From positions 1 through 64,000 of the IMG/VR virus record IMGVR_UViG_3300034101_003860: a stretch of 64,000 bases of DNA, one strand, 5' to 3'. The notes below the pieces were generated by a model, which did not search any database, was not told where the DNA came from, and saw only the letters and a program-made list of their open reading frames with translations. The DNA is from a virus. This document shows, piece after piece, positions 27,683-39,600 of the stretch. Position 1 is the first letter of the stretch. Each line of letters begins with the position of its first letter. The position numbers and the translations under genes are program-made.

Positions 27683-30600
27683 CTATGAGTTCGGGGAAGC
27701 GCCCATAGCTCCACCTGTTTTATCCCAAATCTTGCCCATTGCCTTCTTAATTTCTGATTGCATCATAGTCTCAAAATCTTTCTTTAAGCCTTCAAATGCT
27801 GCGGCTCCACTAATTCTCACATCAACAACGTGATTACCCCTCATTTCTATAACATCAGGGATTGTTGGAAATTCAAATGTTACTAATTTATCCACATAAC
27901 TAGCAAAATTAGTATTAAATGTATTTAATTTTTCAATACTAGTTGGATCTATAGTAAGTAATTGACCTTCTGTTGGTGTTGTTGATGGTATTTGTTGTGT
28001 TGTGGTTTGTTGGTTTATAAATGACGCTTGAGGAGGCATAGTAACCGGAACAGGAGCGGATACTACTCGATTAGCCGCATTAGCATTAGCTAGTTCCAAT
28101 CTGTTTGGAGTAATAGGCTTATCACTTACTTGAGGTTGAGGAGTAGCCATGTTTTGGATAGCGCCGACCGCATTACCCGCAACATAGCTACCCAAAGCTC
28201 CCGCAGGACCCATAGCTGTTTGTAAGGCTTGGCCTGTACTCATTTCAACTCCAAAAGCTCCCGCTATTGCTTTGATAGGGGTTGCTATAACGTCTAATGC
28301 TGTGGCTATCACAGGAGAAATAGCATTAATTGGCGCTAATAGTGCGGATACTCCTGCGGATACTTGATTTATTGCTGGAGTAAATACTGAAGCAATAGCT
28401 GCTAGTGTTGCATCTTTGGTATTTATACCCTCGGATAATGAGGCGATAGCCATTTGTTCTAATGCGGCGAACGGAGCTTGTAGGTTGTTCAATGCCTCTA
28501 AAACTTTAGCATCACTAACAGCTAATCCTGGTTCTCCGCTAGCAAGAGAGCCAAGGGTATTCATAGATTCTAATAGAACATCTAGTCTTTCTTGTAATCC
28601 AACATCATGAGTATATATGCTTCCGCTTTGTAGTGCTGCTGTTGCCATTTGAGCAACTAGATCTAGAGGACTTTGTAATTGGGCTACTGATGTTTGAACT
28701 CCTTCTGTGGCCGATTTAACTTCTGTGTCGGTTTTTCCTTCTGCTACTGGACCAGATACCTGAGCAGCATCTAGAGGAGAAGGTTGACTAGTTACTTGAC
28801 CTTGTTTTTCTTCTGCTGTTTTACTTTGTTCGGCTAATATTTGTTTTTGTTTTGCTAGTTCTGCTTGTTGAACAACTAAAGCCTCCTTAGAAGCATCTAA
28901 GCTACTTTGTGCTCCTAAAACATTTGGGTTAACAACTTGTCCACTCTTGTCTTTTAAAGTTCCAGCTCCCATAGCAGCAATTCTGGCTGCTTTTAATTTA
29001 TTTTCTCTCTTAGCAATTTCTTTTTGTCTATCTGCTATTAGGGGTTCTAAATTTTTAATTTCTGCGGCAGCAGCTTTTTTTGCTTCTTCTTTTTGTCTAG
29101 TAGCTTTATCTTTGACCGGTTGTTCAGTACCCGGGGCTGGAGGAGCTTGTATGGGTGCTTTTGGAACACCGGCCACTTCTACTTTTGTTTGTGATGGAAT
29201 AACTACCTGTGCTGATGGCTTAGCAACAGTACCAGCGGCTACTCTACCACTACCATCAGTAGCTACTGGCCTACCACCCTCTCTGGTTTGTACAGCGCGA
29301 TCAATAGCATCTTGTGCTTTAACTTTGTTTGCTTCTGTTTGTTTAGTTTTTTCTTCTGCTTTTGCCCAATATGCTCTTTGAGCCTCTAGTGAGGTTTCCA
29401 TTTCTCTAACCGCTTTATCTTTTGCTGCTAATGGGCCAAACTGACTAACAGTTTCTTTTCCTCCAGCTATCATTTGTTTAGCTTTTCTTTCTTTAGTATT
29501 AACAGCTCTAACTTCTTCTGAGCTAGAGAAGTATCCTAACTTATCTCTATCTTTCTTTGCTTCATTTAATAGTGTTTGACCTTGATCTATTTGTGCTTGT
29601 CCTTCTGATACTCTTGTTTCAGCATACGACGGTTCTGGTGGTTTTTTCTCCGGTTTAACTTCTGGTTTTGTTTGAGCATCCGTCTGTGCGTTGGCTGCGG
29701 CATTCGCCACAATATTTGGAAAATCTTCTGTTAGTTTTTTCCCTAAATCCATCATAGCTGCTGCTAAAATTTCTGATTGTGTCTGATATATTTTTCCTAA
29801 TTCAATGTTTGCTTGAGCTTGTATTTCTGTTGCTTCTCTATAGGCAATAACATTAGGATCGGTTTCGTCAATGCCTCCTTCTAATCTTTTAGTTAATTCA
29901 TCTAATGTTATATCTTTGCCAGCAATATTTTTAACAACATCTGTTCCTTTAAACGCTTGGCCAGTAGCTGGATTGATTTGAGATTCAAAACTTTTTCTAA
30001 TCAATGAGGCTCGTGTTTGATTATACTCATCTTTAGTCATAAATCCACGCTCTTGTTCTAATCCAGCAAAAGCATTTTGTCTATTTTGTCTACTCTCAAA
30101 AAATTCTGGACCAGATACTTGAGCAGCATTAAGGGCTACCGCTTGAAGTTCCATCTTGGCTAATTCTTGAGGTTCCGCAGTAAATACCTTTTGTGCAAAG
30201 TCCGCAAAACCTTCTATTGCTTGTTGTTGCTCCTGAATTTTGCCTAAAGCATTCGCGGCCTTAGTGCCATCATTAGCCAATTTTTCTAATGCTTGGCGAC
30301 CTTCTGCGGATGCTACCGTTAACTCTCCTACAGCTTGAATATTTTCTAATTGAGCTTGATTAAGCTGTTGTCTTAATGGATCTCCTGCTGGACCAGCAGG
30401 AATATTAGCTCCTGCTGCGGTTAATTCTGGGCTAGCTTTTTCTATTGCTTGTTTTCTTTTTTCTGCTGATGTAATTGCTGCGGCAATAGCTGTGGGATCA
30501 GATGATGCTCCAGCAGCAAGGTCTCCAGACTGTACTAATCCACCAGTTAGACTAGATATTTCCGCATCAAATGGTTTATTTAGTTCTTCTAAGCTAGGAC

Positions 30601-33600
30601 TTCTACCAAGAGCTTTAGCAAGATCTAATTCTGCATTTAATCTAACTTGATCAGCCTTCCTGAGATATGATCCACTTTCTAAGATAGCTTTATTATAATC
30701 TGCTTGGAATTTTCTAGCTTGTTGTAGCGTATCATTGTATTTTTTAGTAACATTTTGTAGCTGTTCCAAACCTTTACCAACTGTGGAAAATGATTTTGTT
30801 ACCGTGTCTTGTAGTTCAGCTTCTGATAAACCTTGTCCTTTAGCCAATTCATTTTTGAGATCTCCCAATATGGTATCTATAGCTGAACCTTCTAATCCTT
30901 GACTACTTAGTAAGTTTTTAACAGCCTCTAGTGCGTTATCTTGAGCGTCTGTATCTTTTCCTGCTGTTCTAAGCAAAGCTGGAATTTGATCTTGAACAAG
31001 TTTTTGTCCTACTGCTTGATTAGCAAGATTTTGTGCTTCTGGAGTACCTCCTAAAAATCCTGCTGTTGCGTTTGCTGCTGCTCTTACTTCTTCGGTTGAA
31101 TAAGCTGAAACGTTGCCTAATACTTGTTCATTTGTTCTATTGACCTCTCTAGTACTAGTATCTCCACCCAAACCAGAGACAAGAGCATTTACGTCAGAAC
31201 TAAACTGGTCCAATTCATCGCTATATCTTTGAGCTTCAGCGCCTATTCTTCTATAAACATCTAATAAGCTTTCTGTAGCTATAGCAACTTGTTTTGTGGC
31301 TTTAGCTAATAAATCTTGTTTAGCTGCTAATTCTCCTTGTGTTTTTAGTGCCTCTTCACCTTCTTTTTGTGCTGCTCCTCTGTTGCTAGAAATTTCTTTA
31401 GCTATCTGCTCATCTGTGGCGCCAGATTCTTTACGCTTTTTCATATAAGCATCTAAAGCTGCTCGTTCTTTGGCCTGAACAGTAATGCTTTTTGTTTGTT
31501 CTGCTGTTAGTTGTTTTGTTCCATTAGCAGCTTCTGCTGCTTTTAATGCTCCTTGAATATATTGTTCTGTTATGGGGTTCAATTCGCCCGTACCAGTTTT
31601 AATATTATCAAATATTTTACCTACTTCTTCTGTGGATTTGAATTTTAATCCAGATTCGGCGAGCCTAGCAGCAGATTCATTTCTTTGACCGGCTCCTCCA
31701 ACCATAGATCCTATAGCTTCTGTTCTTTGTGCTTCACTAGGAGCACTAAAATAGTCAACCAATAAACCTCCTCCAGTAGCGCCAAAAGCTGTTTGTAGTC
31801 CTCCTAATACTATCTTACTAATATCTCCTTCGGCAAAACCAGTGGATACCTTGTCTACGCCTCCAGTAAAAGTTGATCCTATACTTTCAACTCCAGTTTT
31901 ACTGAACGCTAAATCTTCTATAGGTTGACCGGCTGCTAAAACATCTCCAAAAGCTTTTTGAGCATTTTCAAGATTAACAGCACTAGCTTCTGATTCCAGT
32001 TTTTTAAATGCTTGATCTAAGTCTCCAGTAGTTTTAGCAATATTCTCTAGAGCGTTGGTAAGTATGGCTTGATTTTTACCACTAAAGAATCCTTGAATAC
32101 CTCCGATAATTGCTCCTCCAACACCACCAATAAGTGTTCCTATCGGCCCAGCAAAGCTACCCAATTGGGCTCCTATCGCCGCTCCGCTACCAGCGCCTCC
32201 TAGAGCCCCTAATGCCCCAGCAGTATTTGGGTCACTTGTTACGCTCTTTGGTAGAAATTGTTTAAGAGCTTCCGCACCTGTTGCTACTCCAGCACCAATG
32301 CCAGTAAATCCTCCAGCACCAGCAAAAGCTCTACTTAACTTGCCACCCTTACCACTAATAAAATCAGCTCCAGCTCCAAGACCTTTGCCGATACGAGTTT
32401 TAGAAAATTTTTCTGTTAATCCAGGAGCAAATTCTGCTAATCCGCCAAATCTTTGACCTTCTTTACTAGATATAAATTGTTGTTCTTTAATTTTTTGTGG
32501 AGAAATTTCTGCTCTTAAAGATTGTTCGCTTAATCCTGCTGCCTCTGCCACTCTTTTAAAAGCTTCGTCTAAATTTTGAGTTTCGGTAAATGTTTTATTA
32601 AATACTGCTTGAAGTTCGCTATTAGCTTCTATGATTTGTTTAACTGACTGATCTCCTTTTGCCAATCCTTCTGCCAATTTTGTTGCTGCTTTTCTAGCTT
32701 CACCCAAGCCTAGGTTAGGATCCACTTTACGCAAACTGGCTGCAAATTCTTCTATAATGTTTTGAACCTTAGATGCTTCTTCTCCAGTTGCTCCTTCTGC
32801 TGTGGCTTTGGCCACATCAACACCCTGAAGCTCTCTTGCTCTACCAGCAAATGTTGTTTGCGCTTCTGTTTTTGCAAATTGTCTTTCTTGTCCGATAGCG
32901 TATGCCTGAGTTCCTATTTGTTTGGTTAAATCTTGTCTAAAGCCACCAACTGTTTTTCCAGCTTTTTCTGCTTTATAAGCAAAAAATTGTTGTTGTTCTT
33001 GTCTAATTTGTTCGTTTACTTTTGGCATTCCAGACATTCCTGTTGCTGAAGCATCTGCTGCTTTTTTAGCGTCATAGAACGGGTCTGCTGCTCTAGCTTT
33101 AGTTTCCCTTAGTTGTTCTACCTGTTGTCTTTTTGAAGTTGCTATTTGTTCAGGGACTTTCGCTTGTTCTGTTTTTATTTCACCGGTTTGAGCCGCTTCT
33201 ATACTGGCTTTGGTATCTGCTATAGCAGATCTTTGTTGTTGTATTAAATTGGCTTCTTCTTTAGAATTTTTACCAGCAGCAGCTATTCTCGTAGCATAGA
33301 AAGCTCTAATATTATCGACTTCTGTTTGTAATATATCTTGATATTTTTGAGTAACATTTTTACGAACTTGTTCCATAGCATCGGCAACTTCTTGATCGGC
33401 AGTTTTTTGCAAATCTGATTTTGCTTTTTCTTTATTGGCGTCAGGAGTATTAGTCGATACTGTCGCTGCTTTTTTTGCCTCCTCTACATCTACTGCTTTT
33501 TGTCTAGCCTCTGCTACCTTGTTTGTAGCTTGCGATTTTCTTGATTGTGTTTCTCCTAGTTGTGTCTCCGCTGCTTTTACTGCATCTTTTGCTGTTTGTC

Positions 33601-36600
33601 TTTCGGTTTGAGTTGAAGATTTTCCAAGGTTTTGTTTTCTTTTTTTAGCTTCTTCTAATTGTTTTTTTGCAGCGTCTTGAGCTTCGGTAGCAGCTTTCAG
33701 TTCGTCTAAAGCAGCTTTCTCCTGTTTTTGAGCTGATTCTTCTCTGTATTTTAGAACTTTACTAGATACAGGGTCAATAGTTGATGATCCACCAAAATCT
33801 TCTCTAACCACACCGACAGCTCTTGCTTCTTCTCTTGTTAGTCCACCTTCTCTAGATTTAGCTGTATATGCTTCTTTTCTTTTTTTGCGTTCTTCTTTAC
33901 TAAGCCTACCTTCTTGTTGTGGTTTTGGTTTTTTTTGTTTATCATTTGGTGGATCTGGTGGGCTTGGTGGAAATACAAAAGATGGTCCAGATGGTGGAGC
34001 TGGTGGTAAACCAGATGGTGGAATAATTGGTAATGGAGGTTGTGGTTTAGGTGTAGATGCAGAAGTGTCTATGTCGGAAGCTTCTAGTCCAGCATATGTA
34101 TATCCGGTTTCTCCTAAAGTCTTAGCCAATTCTGCCATTCCGGTTTTAGCGTCGGTTGTAGAGGTTATAATTGCCCTAACTTCTGGACTAGCTTTAGCAA
34201 AAAACTCTGCAAATAATTCTTTACCACGTAATAAATAATCATTTATTCTATTACTACTTTCTCCAGCTGCTATAAATGCTTCTTCCATTTGTTTTCTAAT
34301 TTTAGCAACCAATTCGAATTGAAAGGTTCCTTCAATTTCACTAGCAGCTTTACCCCCACCCAACTCAAAGTCTGCTAAATGACCAGTTTCATGAGCTACT
34401 GTTTCTGTTGTTGCTCCACCTTTTTTACCGGTTATTTTTAAGCCTATAGCAGCGGCTGATTCTGAGGAGGCAGCTTGTCCTCTTGTATTTTCTGTAAAAG
34501 CTGGGGTACCACCCATTAAACTCTCGCCCGGCTCTAAATCTTTTAATCCTTTAAATTTTTTCAATAAAACTTCTCTTATTTGATCCGGTAACTGAGCCAT
34601 TATTTGTGCTAAAACAGCGCCAGCTTGCTCTACATCCTGTAAGATTTCTCCTTGTGCTCTTTTTGCGTCTTTTTTGTTTTGTCCACCTTTAAAGAATTTT
34701 CTAACTCCAACACTACCCCCTTTATTTAATCCCAAAGCCTTAGTAGCTTTTTCTCTTATAACATAGCTACCTGTTGGTAGTCCTATGGGACCAATACTAT
34801 CACTAGTTCCACTACCTGGCCCATTAAATACGCTAATACCACCACCGGCAAATCCTTTCATTCCGTTGCGATCAGCTTGATTCATCTTATCTAATTTAGC
34901 GTAACCAATTTTCTTAGCTACTTTTGGAGGAACAAAAGCTTCTCCATTACTAACCATAGCTGGAACAGTGCCAGAACTTCCTCCACCAGCAAGTTTTTGT
35001 ACTAAGTTTGGATTATTAATATCTGATGGACTTTTACTATATCCACTTTGTAATATCCATGCTGGGTCTGTAGCTGATGGCCAAGTATCTGGTGGGCCAT
35101 ATAATTTTTCATCTAAAAGTCTACTATTACTGACCCAATTCTCGGGGTTCAAAGGCGTTTTCTTAACATCAGATCTATTATTAAAATAGTAAGCCCATAC
35201 ACTCTTAGCAGCATCGCTTACTGTTCTTCTGTCTGACGTAAGCATACCACCAGCGGCTGTAGCAGCCTCCATAACAATATCATAAAGTTTTGGACCATAC
35301 CCCTTTGTGGCAGAAGATGATTGCACAGCATAGAGCCCACCTCCTATGCTATCGGCAATAACCTGTCCAGATCTTGCTGCCGCTGCTTCTCCCTCTTTTA
35401 TGTATGTGGCTTGTATTCTATTTCCTGTTCTTAAAGCAACTTTACCAAAATTCTTTTGTGTTTGGCTTGATGTAGATTGAACCGGTTCGGCTAGTAAGCC
35501 ACCAGCCGCTAATTGTTCTGGATTCATTAACTTAGCGGCTAATTTATCAGAATATGCTTGTAATTGTTTGAGATTTCCTGGCTGTTGGAAATTTAATCCA
35601 CTGTCACCAGATAAGCCACCCTTTGATTTAAGAGCGCCCATTAAGTTGTAACCGAAAGCGCGTTTTCGTTTGCTGATTCTGAATTGTATTTCTGGATATT
35701 TATCAATTATCTGTTGTTTAATTTCTTCAAATCCTGGACCATCAGCTTTGCCTCCGAAAGCAAAATTTTGAACTATATATTTTTGAGCCTCTGCCCATAA
35801 TCTACTAACAGCACTACTATCATTAGTGCGCTTAGTATCTGTTGGCATCTTGGGATCGATTCCCCATGTATTAGCAGCATATCCTAAGCCACTAGGATAG
35901 TCTATAGGTCTAAGAGGATTAGCGTCATCCGAAGAAATTCCAATCCCTAATTGTTTAACAATTTCTTCCAGACCATAACCTTCCATAGCAGCTATTGCTC
36001 TGTTTGAAGACTGATTAGCAGCACTTATATTTTGTGGTTCTCTATAAAGATAACCCAATTTACCAGCACCTGTAACGGCTCCGATATTTTCTAAATTATC
36101 ATCTACTAAAGTTTCCAATTCAGCAAGATTATCTACTTTATTCAATCCTCCACTAACTCCTGTGATCTTACTCTCTGGTATCGGTAATCCAAGAGAGGAT
36201 AATTTTGATGCTAAAAGCGGAGCATTACTTTGTGGTCTGGCTGTTAGTACTCGTATTTTATCCATTAATTCTGGATAATCTATTAATCTTTTTGCTAGTT
36301 CTTTACCCAATAGTGTTAGCTTAGAGTTTTGCAGCGAGTCTCTAACTTTTTTCAAGTCACTATAGTCTTCATTTTTCTTACCAGGAATATCTGCATCTTT
36401 AACAAGAGTTTCATCAAAATCAAAAGCTAATGGACCAATCGCTCCAAATATATCTGTATATTGAAATTGTTCTGCTCCTCTGGCTGGCAACCCAGCAATA
36501 TCTTGTTGTATTTTAGATACAGCGTCAGCGTATCGTGTTGGTAAACTTTTACGAACTAGCTGTGTTAAATATTTTGTGCTTCCATCCTTACCTAATAATT

Positions 36601-39600
36601 CTTTTGCACTAGTAATATTAGAGTATCCAAGTTCTCCATTAGGTCCATATAAACTAGCTAGTCCAAACTTAAGACCTTTTCCCGTAGCAGCTTGTTCATT
36701 GAGTTGTTTTTGTCCTGCTTGTTGTGCTTTCTCAGCCTCTTTTTTTTCTTCTGCTTGTTTTAATAAAGGTTCAATAATTTTTTCTAATAAGGAACCATTA
36801 TCTAAAGATTTTAATGAGGGAAGTGTTAATAGTTGTTTCGCGGTGCCTACTTTTGGCATCACCGCTCTAGCTTTTGCTACGGCTTTTTGAATTTCATCAT
36901 AAGAAACATTTGCAGTAATATAACCACTACCACCAACTTTTTGTATTCTATCAAGAATTTGTTGTGAAATTTTTCCAACAGGAGTTTCTACACCACCAAC
37001 TGATCCGGCCATAAATTTTTGTACTAATCCGCCATTAGCAAAATTTTTAGATTCTGGAATAGCTTGTCTCATAGCCCAAGCAAAATGAGATGCTCTACCA
37101 GTAACGGTTGGAAGAATATCTTTTTGATAATCTTTAGCTTCTTGTATAGCATTGCTAGCTTTTACAATTTTATCAAGAACGCTCTTGCGAAGTTTCTCGT
37201 CTTGAGTTTCTGATAACTCTTTTTCTAAAGATTTTCTGAAAGCAATAAGTCTCTCTGGAATATCTGGAATTTCATCTAGTAATGGTTTACCAGATATAAA
37301 CTCTCCACTTTTAGCAGATTGTTCAAATCGTTTTAAGAATCCGCCTTTTGTACCTGAATCTTTTTGATATCTGGCTATGGTTGCTTCTAAAACTTCCTTC
37401 GGTGCTCGCGGAGCTTGTTCAGCATACTTTAACAAGACATCCATAGGGACATTTTCTAAGCTAGATGAATCAACTCCGCCTGCTGTAGCAACCATTTTGC
37501 GCAAAGTTCTGGCGTCCATCTTTCTATGTACAGAGGCTTTAATTTTTTGTTCAGAGGCGAACGGAGATATTTTTTCTCTCCAAAAGCCTTTTTTGCCTAA
37601 ATAAGTTGTTAATTCAGATTCTAGTTCTGGTACTATTCTTTCTTGTGGTACTTCAACAAACTCATTCCCGATAACCATACCAGCACCAGCAGTACTAAAT
37701 ATATCATATGCTTGATCCTTAGCGTATCGTATTAGATCTTCTGTGCTAAGTTTATAGATTTCTTCTTGTGTTAATTCTTTGAACTTGCTACGAGCGCCCC
37801 GGGCTCCAGTTTTACCTCTCCCTTTACCGCTAGGAACATTAACGCCACCGACCGATCCAGCCATAAATTTTTGTACTATCCCACCCAAACTTAATGGAAC
37901 ATCAAAAGATGTATCTTCTCCTTCTTCAAATACTACTGCTCCGAAATTTTTTCTATTTTTTTCTCCCCCTGTAGCGCGATCTAGATATTTCTGAATTTTA
38001 GGTTGAAATAATTCTGGAGTTGCTCGATTTTTAGATAGTCTGGCATCTGTTGGCAAACCTATCAATTTGGTATTATCAAAAGCAGGAACATTACCTGGCC
38101 AATTACTATAATCGAAAGTTCCTCCAGCGCTTTCTTTAGTACCTCTTGGTTTAGACCTTCTAAGAGTTTGTTCTAATAAAGAACCTTTAACACTTCTATA
38201 TAATCTAAAGTTTTGAATAGAGGATTTTGTTTCATCTATTCCTTTTTTACCAGGAGGTAAGAATTGTGATTTACCTTTATTTACTATGTCTGCTAATCCT
38301 TGGTCAAGATAATCTGTATTAATAAATCCTGGCTCAGCATAATCGACAAAGACTTTTGCCTTACCTCCTTTAGCTAGTTTATTCATTTTAGCTAAATTGC
38401 CTCTTCCGTATTTTTGAGCAGCTTGGTTGTTGATCACAACCTCTCCGGGTTCTAGCATAGCAGGAACCTTATCTCCCTTTCCACTGCCTGGAACAATACC
38501 CCCCTTATTAAATCCTAATACCTTACCCCCACCTCTCAGAGTTGATGATCCTCTAGATCTCATGGTACTATCTAAACTTTGTACTGCTGATGTTAATGTT
38601 TTTAGAGCATCTGTATTTAATCTAATAGCATCTGCTGCTTTTGCTGTTACTTCTGCTCTTTGCTTCTCTTTAGCCCCACTTAAACTTTCTCCAATATTTT
38701 GACCAGCACCACCAGCGCCACCACCCTTTTTCAGACCGCCAAAAAAACCTGTGGCAAATTGCCCGATGGCGCTTACTCCTTTAATAGCTCCAAATACAGC
38801 TAAGATTGGCAATATTGGCTTAAATGCGCTCGCAAGACTGAGCAAGCCGCTAGTTAAACCAACCACGATTTTGAAAAATCCTTGAAAAACAGTGCTTTGC
38901 CCAACCTCACGAATCAAACCTAAAAATTGTTCACGAACTTTTGCTATTTGATTAGCTAAGCTTTGTTGTGCTTTTATCTGAGCGTCTGTTAAGCTGCTTT
39001 GTCCTCTTTGAGCAACACCCAAAGCTTGTTGTGCTACTGCAAATTGTTGAATTAAAGGAATGACTTTACCGATTTGTCTAAATCCACCAAGTTCTTCTAC
39101 TATTGTTGAAAATCGAATATCTCTGGGATCTAATTGATTAAGAGCATCACTAAGTCTTCTAATAGCTTCAAACGGACCAACGAACTTGCCTTCAAGATCT
39201 TGTAGTTCCACACCAAATTGTTTTAGTTGTTGGATAGTGCTACTTCTTTGAATTCTTGTAAAAATTGTTCTTAAGCCGGTAGCAATAGTCTCTGCACTTT
39301 CACGAGTAGTTTGACGAACACTAGTAAAAATAGCAATAAACTCATTTAGAGCATCGGTACCTTCGCTAACTCCTTTACTAGCACTAGCGAACACACCACC
39401 AGTACGCTGAATAGCAGCAATAATATCTCCAGATTCAACAGCGAACGCTGCTGCAACAGCATTGATACTACCTAGTGCTGCTTCTAGCTCTCCTGCTTCT
39501 AATCCGAACTGTCTAATCGCAGCAATGGCACCTTCTGTGGTTTTAGTTAGGCTTTCGAAAGATGGAGCCAGTTCTGTCTTAGCCAAAGCTTTAAGCGCTA

